Source: a bacterium
GTDB lineage: Bacteria > Bacteroidota > Bacteroidia > Flavobacteriales_D > Crocinitomicaceae
DNA: 64,000 bases
Direction: 5' to 3'
Assembly: GCA_024742305.1 (NCBI GenBank)
Contig: JANSYQ010000005.1
Span: 121,642-185,641 of the forward strand
Position numbers and translations under genes: made by a program. The stretch's first letter is position 1, and every line of letters begins with the position of its first letter. Positions 19,686 through 27,569 of the stretch are shown one piece after another. Below the pieces are notes generated by a model. That model ran no database searches, was not told the origin of the DNA, and saw nothing but the letters and a program-made list of their open reading frames with translations.

Positions 19686-20757
19686 ACTCAGGAAGTGTTT
19701 TTCTCAATTCTTTCCAATAGCGGAAGAACGAATTTTCTCGAGGTACTTCTACATTTAGCCAATCTCGGCTTTCACGAATTCCAACAAAATGTGCTGAAAA
19801 CGGATGCTCCTTGAAATAAATTGCATCGTTTACTTCAGCTCGAAGCTCGTCAAAACTGCCTGTAAACACCTGAATTCCTTCGATATTCTTTGAGAGTTCG
19901 AGTATAAAATCAATCGTTTTTGCACTCATGGGATAAGCTTCAAAATGCTTCGGCTCCATCAATAACACTCGGTTTGCTTCCATGTCATGATGCCATTTGG
20001 GGTCGAGATTGTAGTGGGTAAATACCAATGTTGGCAACGTTGGATCGAAAACGGCATTGGTTTGTGGAAGTGGTGTTTGCAACTCTAATTTGGATTCCGG
20101 CTTCAGCACTTCGGGAACAGGCATATTCATGAGTTGATCGTAGGTTTGATCGAGAAAAGTACCGCGCTGATTGCTATCAAAGTATTTATTGATATTCTCT
20201 TGGTTGGCGTAGTATTTTTTCGAGCTATTGCTACCCGCTACCCATTGCCAACTCAACGCATTACTTCCCCAATCGGCATCTAGCAAGTGAGCGTACATCC
20301 AACGTGCACCTTCCTTCCAATAGGCTTGCCCAACATTACAAACGATGGAAGCCACGTACATGCGCATGTGATTGTGCATGTAGCCCGTCCCATACAATTC
20401 GTGAATTGCGTCGTCTACTGCCTCAATTCCAGTTTTTGCCTCAATCACAGCTTGTGGCATATCAAAATGACTGATGTTCTCTTGTGGTCGCTTTACATCC
20501 TCGTTTATGTCCGTCGCTTGCCATACGCGCTGCCAATAATCCCGCCATGCCAATTCTTGCACAAATTTTTCGAATGGGCGTATGTCTTTGAAGCATTCCT
20601 TGAGGTTTTCATAGACCATTCGTGTACTAATTACGCCACGAGATATATAGGGCGATAATCGAGAGACACTCCCGGATTGATAATTGCGCGTAGCTGCATA
20701 GCTCCGCGGATCGAAATCACGCATCAATTGTAAAATCGCTTCGTATTTCGTTACCAT
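19678..20757 (-). CDS. Photolyase-like FAD-binding protein with swapped domain order
   Basis: 359 residues. It begins directly in the FAD-binding domain (SGSVSRLSPYISRGVISTRM, FVQELAWRDYWQRVWQ, GYMHNHMRMYVASIVCNVGQ, ALSWQWVAGSNSSKKYYANQ), whereas normal photolyases have ~200 residues of antenna domain first. The C-terminal ~130 residues (PTLPTLVFTHYNLDPKWHHD, RVLLMEPKHFEAYPMSAKTI) look like an alpha/beta Rossmann-type domain, giving the reverse order. Homologues in other flavobacteria are generally labelled only as FAD-binding. The stop overlaps the cryptochrome start by 8 bases. Probable photolyase or photoreceptor relative; activity unknown. Confidence 0.8.
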   Translation of the reverse strand: MVTKYEAILQLMRDFDPRSYAATRNYQSGSVSRLSPYISRGVISTRMVYENLKECFKDIRPFEKFVQELAWRDYWQRVWQATDINEDVKRPQENISHFDMPQAVIEAKTGIEAVDDAIHELYGTGYMHNHMRMYVASIVCNVGQAYWKEGARWMYAHLLDADWGSNALSWQWVAGSNSSKKYYANQENINKYFDSNQRGTFLDQTYDQLMNMPVPEVLKPESKLELQTPLPQTNAVFDPTLPTLVFTHYNLDPKWHHDMEANRVLLMEPKHFEAYPMSAKTIDFILELSKNIEGIQVFTGSFDELRAEVNDAIYFKEHPFSAHFVGIRESRDWLNVEVPRENSFFRYWKELRKTLPEFA

Positions 20758-21035
20758 CTCTTGGAGATTTTATTATTCGAAATGGAGCGTTGGCGAGAGC
20801 ACTTGAATCGACTAATTTCTTTCGATCTTTTCTTCAGGTGCTTGCTGCTAGTGCCGCTTTCAACGCGTTTGCGCCATAGAATATAACTGGATCGCTTAAG
20901 ATGCTTCCGCATTACCTCTTTGACCTCGTTTTCGCGCAAGCCAAATTGCATAAAAATTGCATCGAAAGGGGTTCTGTCCTCCCACGCCATTTCAATAATA
21001 CGATCTATATCACGCGGTTGCTCCATTTGCTTCAT
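20751..21035 (-). CDS. TIGR03643/DUF2805 family protein
   Basis: 94 residues. The core IDRIIEMAWEDRTPFDAIFM, then QFGLRENEVKEVMRKHLKRS and YILWRKRVE, is the TIGR03643 signature, apparently a helix-turn-helix-like fold. The Lys/Arg-rich tail includes KHLKKRSKEISRFK. The gene overlaps Lacal_2735 upstream and the photolyase-like gene downstream. The family is frequent next to photolyases; a DNA-binding role is an inference from the fold and charge. Confidence 0.85.
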   Translation of the reverse strand: MKQMEQPRDIDRIIEMAWEDRTPFDAIFMQFGLRENEVKEVMRKHLKRSSYILWRKRVESGTSSKHLKKRSKEISRFKCSRQRSISNNKISKRW

Positions 21036-21201
21036 TCGCTTCGATTGCCTTGATTTTGTCCAAAACTTTCTCGGCTTCTGCCATAATTCTATCAGCTTCG
21101 GTACGGTTACTGGTACTCATTCTGCGTGACTCTTCCAGTAGTTTCATGTACTGGTCGTTCAATTTTTCTTTCTTTGATTTCTTCTTGAATAATTTTATCA
21201 T
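21010..21201 (-). CDS. Lacal_2735 family protein
   Basis: 63 residues beginning MIKLFKKKSKKEKLNDQYMK, then a helix with SRRMSTSNRTEADRIMAEAE and a second predicted helix; strongly charged, with no signal or membrane segment. This matches the small Bacteroidota family named Lacal_2735. It lies 4 bases after the SDR gene and overlaps TIGR03643. Function unknown. Confidence 0.85.
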   Translation of the reverse strand: MIKLFKKKSKKEKLNDQYMKLLEESRRMSTSNRTEADRIMAEAEKVLDKIKAIEANEANGATA

Positions 21202-21205
21202 TTTC

Positions 21206-21898
21206 TTACATGTTTAAGGTTGATCGCCCACCATCGACGTGAATAATTTGTCCACTGACCCAAGAAGCTTCCTCTGAAAGCAGAAAAGCGATAGTATTGG
21301 CAATATCTTCAGGTTCTCCTACACGTCCCATTGGATGTGCCTTCCCGTGAGTTTCTTTCTTCTCTTCCGTTCCTAGTAATCGTCCCGCAAGATTTGTATC
21401 TGTGAGTGAAGGCGCTACACAGTTGACGCGGACATTCGGAGCCAATTCGGCAGCCAAGGCTTTGGTCATTCCTTCCACAGCTCCTTTTGAGATGGAAACC
21501 TGAGTGTGGTAAGCGAATCCGCGCTGCACAGCAACGGTTGAAACAAATACTACCGATGCATCTTTGGCGTTTTTCAGTGCCTTGATGTTGGACTGAACTG
21601 CTTTTAGACCTCCAGTTACTTGTAATTGAATATCCTTGAGAATTTCTTCTTCCGAAAACCGATGAAATGGTTTGAGGTTGATGGATCCCGGACAATAGAC
21701 GATTCCATCCAAAGTCTCGGGTAAATCTAGTTTGGACGTAGAATCTGAGAGTGCATCAAAATGCGTGTATGTTACATTGTTTGCCGGCGCCGGTTCGTTT
21801 GAAAAAAACGTTCCAATAACGTTTGAATGTTCTCCCAACTTCACTGCTAGCGCTCGACCGATGCCGCTTGAGGCACCAATTACGAGGTAGTTTTTCAT
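21206..21898 (-). CDS. SDR-family protein with degenerate catalytic residues
   Basis: 230 residues, first gene of the photolyase operon. The dinucleotide loop is intact (GASSGIGRALA at 8-18), as is the catalytic-type Ser120 (VVFVSTVA). However, the position of the catalytic Tyr in YxxxK is Val134 (VSISK, Lys138), and the helix-4 Asn position appears as Gln or Val in DIQLQVTGG. The usual NNAG after strand 4 reads CPGS. The C-terminal SDR pattern (NCVAPSLTDT, WVSGQIIHVDGG) is normal. It may bind NAD(P) without classical SDR chemistry, or use nearby Tyr130. Confidence 0.85.
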   Translation of the reverse strand: MKNYLVIGASSGIGRALAVKLGEHSNVIGTFFSNEPAPANNVTYTHFDALSDSTSKLDLPETLDGIVYCPGSINLKPFHRFSEEEILKDIQLQVTGGLKAVQSNIKALKNAKDASVVFVSTVAVQRGFAYHTQVSISKGAVEGMTKALAAELAPNVRVNCVAPSLTDTNLAGRLLGTEEKKETHGKAHPMGRVGEPEDIANTIAFLLSEEASWVSGQIIHVDGGRSTLNM

Positions 21899-21910
21899 CC
21901 CTTTTTTTCC

Positions 21911-21952
21911 TAAAAATACAATTTGTTTAACTTTTAAACAAAAACGTTAAAC
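21911..21952 (-). promoter_or_regulatory. Promoter and palindromic operator of the photolyase operon
   Basis: On the minus strand TTG (21939-21941) and TATTTTTA (21911-21918) are 20 bp apart, close to the Bacteroidota consensus. Between them lies a perfect palindrome TTTGTTTAA-CTT-TTAAACAAA (21922-21942), with a third half-site GTTAAAC at 21946-21952. Such sites suit a MerR-type (LitR/CarH-like) or other dimeric light or oxidative regulator; no regulator gene is in the window. Confidence 0.6.
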
Positions 21953-22000
21953 ACTTTTTTTAAGGTGAGATGAAGATTCCGTCGCTACGCGTCATTCATT

Positions 22001-23128
22001 TTAAAACATTTCCCACTCTCTACTTTGCGCTCTGCGTTTGCGTTTTCGAGATGGATCATCTAAGGGAACTCCTTGAATGGACTGCATAATATCCTCGTTA
22101 ACTGTTGCCCATTGATAATAGCTGTGCTCGGTAAAACCTTTTACAATTTGCGAGCAATCAATTTGATGAACTTTGTTATGAATCATAGCAGGGCGGGCAT
22201 TTCCAGTATGTCCCAGTCGGTCACCAAAATGTTTCGTGTATTCTGAAAAATGCATGGCTACATCTCCATCGTTGTAATAAATGGAAACACGGTTCCCCAT
22301 TTCGTGCAATCGGCTCAATGCGCTCTTTTCCATGGCGTCGTCGCGAACGTCGGGTGCACATAGAAAGATTTGATCAAAGATGCGTGGTAAAATGCCTCCC
22401 GAATACCCCAACACTTTGGTTGCCAAGGCATTTTCTAACACATAATTCCCCATGGAATGGCACAGCAAGTGGATTTTACTGTCACACACTTTTTCCTGTT
22501 CGTTATCCGTGTGTCTTTTAAGAGTCGATAAGAAATCGCGCAATTTGAGAATTCCTCGTCCGACAGATTTTGCTGAATCTCTCGCATCGGAACGATCCGA
22601 CTTATAAGCGGCAAACGGCATATTACTTCCATTCGAAGGCCAACTGAACAAGATTACTTTAACGTTCTTCTCTCCATTTCCACGTTTTGAATTCAACATG
22701 AATTCCAAAGATAAAGCGGAAGCCACTGCATCTTCCCAGTCTACAGCGTAACCGTGCATAAACAAGACTACGTCATTGCCGCCCATCATGTGTTGCTTAA
22801 TATCGCGGAAAAATTGCGTTGACGAGTTGTTCTCGAAATCCACCGGACCTTCCGTGGAAAAATCTTTGTATGCTTTAACCGTACTGTTCTTTTTGACCAT
22901 TTTGGACAGCTTGGCAGACATTTTCTCTCCGTCTCCAACTCGATTTCCGGTGAACTTTTTATTCAAATATTGATTGACGACGCTTTCGTCATACTCCACT
23001 GCTATTTCTCCAAAGCGAAGGTTTTCGTGTCCGTCTGAACTAAATTTCTTTCCATATCCATTTGGGTTCCATCGATCCCTTCCTTCGTGCTTACGGTTTG
23101 TTGCAAAGTAGAGGTGTGCCTTTTTCAT
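22001..23128 (-). CDS. DUF900 alpha/beta hydrolase
   Basis: 375 residues, no signal peptide. Hydrolase elements in order: VVLFMHGYAVDWEDAV (oxyanion region), VKVILFSWPSNGS, and the nucleophile elbow LLCHSMGNYVLE (GxSxG variant with Ser in HSMGN); an Asp/His pair is plausible further on (YYNDGDVAMHFSEY and the histidine-rich region after it). This matches the DUF900 group of lipase-like proteins. Substrate unknown. It is monocistronic, between the photolyase operon promoter and a divergent T9SS gene. Confidence 0.82.
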   Translation of the reverse strand: MKKAHLYFATNRKHEGRDRWNPNGYGKKFSSDGHENLRFGEIAVEYDESVVNQYLNKKFTGNRVGDGEKMSAKLSKMVKKNSTVKAYKDFSTEGPVDFENNSSTQFFRDIKQHMMGGNDVVLFMHGYAVDWEDAVASALSLEFMLNSKRGNGEKNVKVILFSWPSNGSNMPFAAYKSDRSDARDSAKSVGRGILKLRDFLSTLKRHTDNEQEKVCDSKIHLLCHSMGNYVLENALATKVLGYSGGILPRIFDQIFLCAPDVRDDAMEKSALSRLHEMGNRVSIYYNDGDVAMHFSEYTKHFGDRLGHTGNARPAMIHNKVHQIDCSQIVKGFTEHSYYQWATVNEDIMQSIQGVPLDDPSRKRKRRAQSREWEMF

Positions 23129-23315
23129 ATTTCAAGTGTTGCTAGGTTAAATGTACATATCTTTTATCAGGATGGAAATAGTTTGGCTTTATCGAACTGA
23201 AGAGAGGTTTATTTTACGATTACTTCCAAACAAAACACGCCATAACCCTTGATCTGCTTGTAATCGACGATTTGGCACAGTAATTGTAAATTCCTGACCA
23301 TCAAAACAATAACCT

Positions 23316-24005
23316 ATGAAAACACTATTATTAGCATTTCTATTAACTGCACCGGTCGCAATCAACGCGCAAATGTGCAGCCATGTAATTTTCCCCCACG
23401 TTGTTAGTCAGGGAGTTGGTTCCTATCACATTACAAGTGACGCTACAATGCCCTACAACGACGGTTCTAATTTTTACGTATGTGCCGGAGTTCACTTAAC
23501 CATGCAAGGCTCTGCCGGGTCCAGTTATTATTTGGAAGATGGTGCCATGTTAACGCTTCTTGACCATGATGGCGATGCCGTTTTTGCAAAGGGCAATTGC
23601 ACCATTGTAGATGAATCCACGGAAACTCTTGTGGTAACGTGTGAATCATCGACGACAATCTCAAAACCGAATGATCCTTTCAACTACGTTCAAATGTTGT
23701 GTGCGAACATGGTTTTCGATTATCAGCAAGTAGGTGGTTCTGCGCCGTGCAGTCTAAATTTACAGGAAGAATCTTCGGAGCAATTGGAAATATTCCCAAA
23801 TCCTGTTCAAGAAGGACAACCCGTTTCATTTTCAAGTAACGTAGCTTTTGTATCCATAACTGATTTATCCGGTCGTGTGGTATTGCGCGAATCAGAAATC
23901 CACTCAAAGGAGCTTTCTATCGGAACACTAAACAAAGGATACTACGTGATTACTGCACGTACTGAAAATGGTTCTGTTCTTACCTCTCGATTACAGGTAA
24001 ATTAA
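23316..24005 (+). CDS. T9SS-exported protein, unknown function
   Basis: 229 residues: a signal peptide (cleavage after INAQ, about residue 19), a middle region of ~115 residues with five or six Cys and beta-strand-like GSSYYLEDGAMLTLLDHDGD, then a ~75-residue type A sorting domain (LEIFPNPVQEGQPVSFSS, GYYVITARTENGS). The middle resembles the beta-helix-like filler of Bacteroidota surface proteins. No catalytic motif seen. Confidence 0.75.
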   Translation: MKTLLLAFLLTAPVAINAQMCSHVIFPHVVSQGVGSYHITSDATMPYNDGSNFYVCAGVHLTMQGSAGSSYYLEDGAMLTLLDHDGDAVFAKGNCTIVDESTETLVVTCESSTTISKPNDPFNYVQMLCANMVFDYQQVGGSAPCSLNLQEESSEQLEIFPNPVQEGQPVSFSSNVAFVSITDLSGRVVLRESEIHSKELSIGTLNKGYYVITARTENGSVLTSRLQVN

Positions 24006-24056
24006 TTTTTCGACTACTAACTGAACCGAGTTGCTGTCTATTTGTACATTGTATCG

Positions 24057-25229
24057 ATGATGGCAAAAATTTTAGAAAGGCGGATGGTGATTCTCAGAGT
24101 CATTGTCTGTCTTTTTTTCGTTTTGGGAATAGCACTTTCTTTCAAGGTTTGGCATTCAGATCGGCTTTTCCCTGTGCTCCCCGTCTTTGATTGGGTTCCT
24201 TCTTCCTCTTTGGATGTCTCGGGATTCCTTGCGATGATTCTGGTCTTCAGCTTGCTCATTGGAACCGTGGTTCGAAATAGAGCTTACTTCATAGGAGTAT
24301 TTGTCTTACTTGTTTTCTTGCTACTTCAAGATCAAATGCGATGGCAACCTTGGGTGTATATTTACTTCGCCTTTTTACTACCATTTGCTCTTTGGAAACG
24401 TCCTTCGGAGCAACTTCTGCCCTATTTTCAATTCTTGTTGATTGGAGTTTATCTGTGGAGCGGAGCTTTTAAGTTTGGGGGTTCATTCATTGAGCTCACG
24501 TGGGACAAAATGCTTCGAACGTTACTGTTTATTGATGATCCGTCTACTAGACAATCTCTGCACTTTTTGGGCTATGGAATTCCCATCACAGAGATACTAA
24601 TTGCGGTGGGACTGTTCTTCAAGAAATCTAGGCATTTGGCAATTATAATAGCCATTATGACGCATCTCATCATTCTGTTTTATGTGATCACGAACCAACA
24701 AAACTCGGTGATTTACCCTTGGAATTTTGCCATGATCTTGTTGGTGATTGTGTGTTTTTATAAGACGGAAAATTCCTTCAATTTTAGGGTTTCTCGACAG
24801 GCTCGAAGACCTAACATAAATTCAAGAATCAAACTGCAAATTGCAACTGGGGCGTTGTTCTTCGTTTTTTTACCGGCATTGAATCCCTTGGGTATGTGGG
24901 ACAATTATCTGTCATTTCATCTGTATTCCGGAACGAACGGAACATTTTGTGTTGGCTTAGATCAAGATCAGTATAAGAAAGTGGACCCCGAGCTCTATCA
25001 ATACTTTTGGAAGGTGGATGAGCCGAATGGAAAATTTTGGATTTATGTGAACTACTGGGCACTGGATGAATTGAACGTAGCGTTTTACCCTGAGGAGCGT
25101 ACGTTCAAGAAGTTGGAGAAATCGTTTTGTGAAGGGGATATTCCACCGGACAAATTGGAGTTTGTAATTTTCAGGAAGGGGTTTAAGCGAAAAGGAGCGA
25201 TGGTATTGAGATGTGGGGATTGTGAGTGA
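24057..25229 (+). CDS. Polytopic membrane protein, possibly HTTM/DoxX-like
   Basis: 390 residues from ATG 24057 (a TTG 15 bases earlier is less likely). About eight hydrophobic segments are followed by a soluble C-terminal ~115-residue domain (SFHLYSGTNGTFCVGLDQDQ). The segment LLIGVYLWSGAFKFGGSFIE resembles membrane parts of HTTM or DoxX/MauE proteins, but no definite family motif was found. A copy of the dispersed CTCGACAGGCTCGA element (24791-24812) lies in frame and encodes VSRQARRP in the loop before the last helix. Confidence 0.6.
   Translation: MMAKILERRMVILRVIVCLFFVLGIALSFKVWHSDRLFPVLPVFDWVPSSSLDVSGFLAMILVFSLLIGTVVRNRAYFIGVFVLLVFLLLQDQMRWQPWVYIYFAFLLPFALWKRPSEQLLPYFQFLLIGVYLWSGAFKFGGSFIELTWDKMLRTLLFIDDPSTRQSLHFLGYGIPITEILIAVGLFFKKSRHLAIIIAIMTHLIILFYVITNQQNSVIYPWNFAMILLVIVCFYKTENSFNFRVSRQARRPNINSRIKLQIATGALFFVFLPALNPLGMWDNYLSFHLYSGTNGTFCVGLDQDQYKKVDPELYQYFWKVDEPNGKFWIYVNYWALDELNVAFYPEERTFKKLEKSFCEGDIPPDKLEFVIFRKGFKRKGAMVLRCGDCE
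24791..24812 (+). repeat. Dispersed element inside the membrane protein gene
   Basis: The copy contains CTCGACAGGCTCGAAGACC. It is in frame and adds no stop. It encodes basic residues (SRQARRP) placed in a predicted loop between helices. Confidence 0.75.
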
Positions 25230-25233
25230 ATAA

Positions 25234-25266
25234 AAAACCCTGACGATCTCTAGATGCCAGGGTTTT
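25234..25266 (+). terminator. Stem-loop after the membrane protein gene
   Basis: AAAACCCTG (25234-25242) pairs with CAGGGTTTT (25258-25266) around a 15-nt loop, five bases after the stop. The descending arm ends in four T, so it can act as an intrinsic terminator. Confidence 0.7.
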
Positions 25267-25280
25267 ACAACTATAAAATA

Positions 25281-25370
25281 CGTGCCGGACGATGCCGGCT
25301 GTGTCCTGATGATCCCGGTCAGGACACGTTCTGACATTATTGTCAGGTTCTGCCCTTTAGAAGGACAGGG
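25281..25370. repeat. Cluster of further hairpins between convergent genes
   Basis: Three consecutive inverted repeats: GCCGG/CCGGC (25284-25299, 6-nt loop), GTGTCCTGA/TCAGGACAC (25301-25327, 9-nt loop) and CTGACA/TGTCAG (25331-25346, 4-nt loop). A weaker CCCT/AGGG pairing follows at 25353-25370. With the terminator stem at 25234 they fill the whole gap to the yqeY stop. Confidence 0.65.
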
Positions 25371-25379
25371 TAGAATTTA

Positions 25380-25826
25380 CTAATTGTTCAACAGTGCTTT
25401 CACTGTTGCGGCGATCACTTTGCCGTCTGCTTTACCGGCAAGCTTTCCAGACAACATGCCCATCACTTTCCCCATGTCTTGAGGTCCGCTGGCTCCTGTT
25501 GCTGCAATAGCAGCGGCTGCTTCGGCTTTGATCTCGTCTTCGGACATCATTTCTGGCATGTAGGTTTCAATAACTTTTGCCTGAAATAGTTCCTCTTCGG
25601 CTAGGTCTTCGCGACCTTGCTCAATGTAGAGGGCGTGCGTATCCATACGTTGTTTGTGCAGCTTCATCACGATTTTAGCGGCAGCTTCTTCCGTTACTTC
25701 ACCGCCTCCTGAAGTTGCTTCCAACAACAATTTGGATTTGATATCTCGTAGGGCAGCTAATTTCTCTTTTTCCTTCGCCAACATCGCTGCTTTGATGTCT
25801 GCGTTAATTTGATCCATGAATGCCAT
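25380..25826 (-). CDS. GatB/YqeY domain protein
   Basis: 148 residues, standard for free-standing YqeY: a helical N-terminus ([35 protein letters not shown]) and a C-terminal GatB/YqeY tail (GPQDMGKVMGMLSGKLAGKA, VIAATVKALLNN). The family resembles the tRNA-binding tail of amidotransferase GatB; a direct role is not established. The start overlaps the ftsZ stop by one base, so it is the last gene of the dcw cluster. Confidence 0.92.
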   Translation of the reverse strand: MAFMDQINADIKAAMLAKEKEKLAALRDIKSKLLLEATSGGGEVTEEAAAKIVMKLHKQRMDTHALYIEQGREDLAEEELFQAKVIETYMPEMMSEDEIKAEAAAAIAATGASGPQDMGKVMGMLSGKLAGKADGKVIAATVKALLNN

Positions 25827-27424
25827 TAGTCTACGTTGTCGTGTAAAAATGAATTATTGCTATTCAATGATGATCCGTCACCGTCTTCGTTTTTTGAAAC
25901 GCTGAATCGGCTTTTAGATGATTCTTCGCTAGGTACAGACTCGTCCAATTGTACATTTCGGCGAACATACGCGGGTTCGTTTTCCAAATCCTGGATGCCA
26001 TCCGCTTTCTTCAATCGCTGTGTGTACTCTTGAATTTTGGACATACGCTCTTGAGAACGTTCTTGTTGCTCCTCAGGAGAGATAACACGCTTCGTATTGG
26101 ACGTTTCAAGGTCCATATCTTCCATGTCATCTTCTAATGTGTAACGCTTCACTTCGCTTTCTTCCTTTTCAGCTTCTACTGTCGGAGTCACGTTCCAACC
26201 CAGTTCCATTTGGGTAGATTCTTCCTTTTCCTCCGTAGTTTCCTTCTTTTCGTAGGTTGGAGTTGGTTCCTGCACCTTGGAATCCTCAGTTTCCACTGTT
26301 TTCAAGAACGGCTCATCTTGCTCTTCAGTAACCTCCTTTGCTCCTGCCCAAACATTAGCATTGGACTCTGTTGGAGACGAAAGTGGTTCTTTCACTTCGG
26401 ATTTTTTCTCGTCCTCAAGCGTGGTAATATTTCGCTTTGGAGCCTTTTCAAATCCAGTGATTGGAGAAGATTGGAATCCGGTTGCGATTACGGTAACATT
26501 CAATTTGTCGCCCAAGTCGGCGTCTTTAGCGTGTCCGAAAATGACATCCGCCGTAGATCCAGCAGCATCCTGAATGAAATCGGTAATTTCTGTGATTTCG
26601 TCCATGGTAACTTCTTTATCTCCGTACGTGATGTTCAACAATACATATTCTGCACCGCTGATATCGTTATCGTTCAATAATGGAGACTCCAATGCTTGTT
26701 CTACAGCTTTCATTGCACGGCTATCACCTTCTGCTGCTGCGCTACCCATAATAGCCACGCCACTGTCGCGCATTACGGTATTAACGTCATTGAAATCCAC
26801 GTTGATGGCACCGGTAACAGCAATTACCTCCGCAATTCCGCGTGCTGCCGTTGCCAAAATATCATCTGCTTTTTCGAAAGCATTGGTGATGGAAAGGTTT
26901 CCTGTGATTTCACGCAAGCGCTCGTTGTTGATGACCAACAATGTATCCACGTTTTCGCGCATTTCTTCCAACCCTTCTTCGGCTTGAATGCGACGTTTGC
27001 GACCTTCAAAATTGAAAGGAACGGTGACAATTCCTACAGTCAAAATCCCTAATTCTTTTGCCACTTTCGCAATTACGGGTGCGGCACCTGTTCCGGTTCC
27101 ACCGCCCATTCCTGCAGTTACGAAGACCATTTTTGCTCCAGCGCTCAGGTATTCGCGAATTTCTTCGATGTTTTCAACGGCTGCGTTTTTTCCAATTTCA
27201 GGAAGTGAACCAGCACCTCGACCTTCTGTTAACGATGGTCCGAGTTGAATTTTGTGTGGCACTGGGGAAACTTCCAATGCTTGTAGGTCGGTATTGCAAA
27301 CGATGAAATCTACACCTTTGATACCTTGGTTGTACATGTGGTTTACAGCGTTTCCACCGCCACCACCAACACCAATCACTTTGATGATTGATGCGTTTTC
27401 GTCTTTAGGTAGATCAAAATCCAT
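25826..27424 (-). CDS. ftsZ: Cell division GTPase FtsZ
   Basis: Tubulin homologue that forms the Z ring. 532 residues, longer than E. coli FtsZ because of a C-terminal linker of about 200 residues rich in Glu, Ser and Thr. Key motifs: [13 protein letters not shown] near the N-terminus, the tubulin signature GGGTGTG at ~107-113 ([15 protein letters not shown]), and the T7 loop [11 protein letters not shown]. The Bacteroidota C-terminal stretch with [20 protein letters not shown] is present. It is separated from ftsA by 145 bases holding a repeat, unlike the tight spacing elsewhere in the cluster. Confidence 0.97.
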   Translation of the reverse strand: MDFDLPKDENASIIKVIGVGGGGGNAVNHMYNQGIKGVDFIVCNTDLQALEVSPVPHKIQLGPSLTEGRGAGSLPEIGKNAAVENIEEIREYLSAGAKMVFVTAGMGGGTGTGAAPVIAKVAKELGILTVGIVTVPFNFEGRKRRIQAEEGLEEMRENVDTLLVINNERLREITGNLSITNAFEKADDILATAARGIAEVIAVTGAINVDFNDVNTVMRDSGVAIMGSAAAEGDSRAMKAVEQALESPLLNDNDISGAEYVLLNITYGDKEVTMDEITEITDFIQDAAGSTADVIFGHAKDADLGDKLNVTVIATGFQSSPITGFEKAPKRNITTLEDEKKSEVKEPLSSPTESNANVWAGAKEVTEEQDEPFLKTVETEDSKVQEPTPTYEKKETTEEKEESTQMELGWNVTPTVEAEKEESEVKRYTLEDDMEDMDLETSNTKRVISPEEQQERSQERMSKIQEYTQRLKKADGIQDLENEPAYVRRNVQLDESVPSEESSKSRFSVSKNEDGDGSSLNSNNSFLHDNVD

Positions 27425-27482
27425 TCTTAGTGTATTTTTTTAGTTGTTGTTCTAAATTATGTTGAAACATTTCGGCTTCTCG

Positions 27483-27556
27483 GCACCTCGACAGGCTCGG
27501 CGACCGACTAAGACCTTCATGTTTCATTTTCAGGACATCAAGTTTGTCGAGATGCC
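27483..27556. repeat. Imperfect inverted repeat of the dispersed element between ftsA and ftsZ
   Basis: Arms 27483-27506 and 27534-27556 both match the GGCATCTCGACAAGCTCGATGAC family and pair imperfectly across a loop of about 27 bases. It occupies most of the ftsA-ftsZ gap, so the transcript between the two genes can fold into a long hairpin. Confidence 0.75.
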
Positions 27557-27569
27557 CTGAACAGGCATT

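Noticed and set aside
26210..26680. 156-residue plus-strand frame opposite ftsZ
   Set aside because: Shadow of the FtsZ linker region; Phe/Leu-rich translation is the antisense of Glu/Lys codons.
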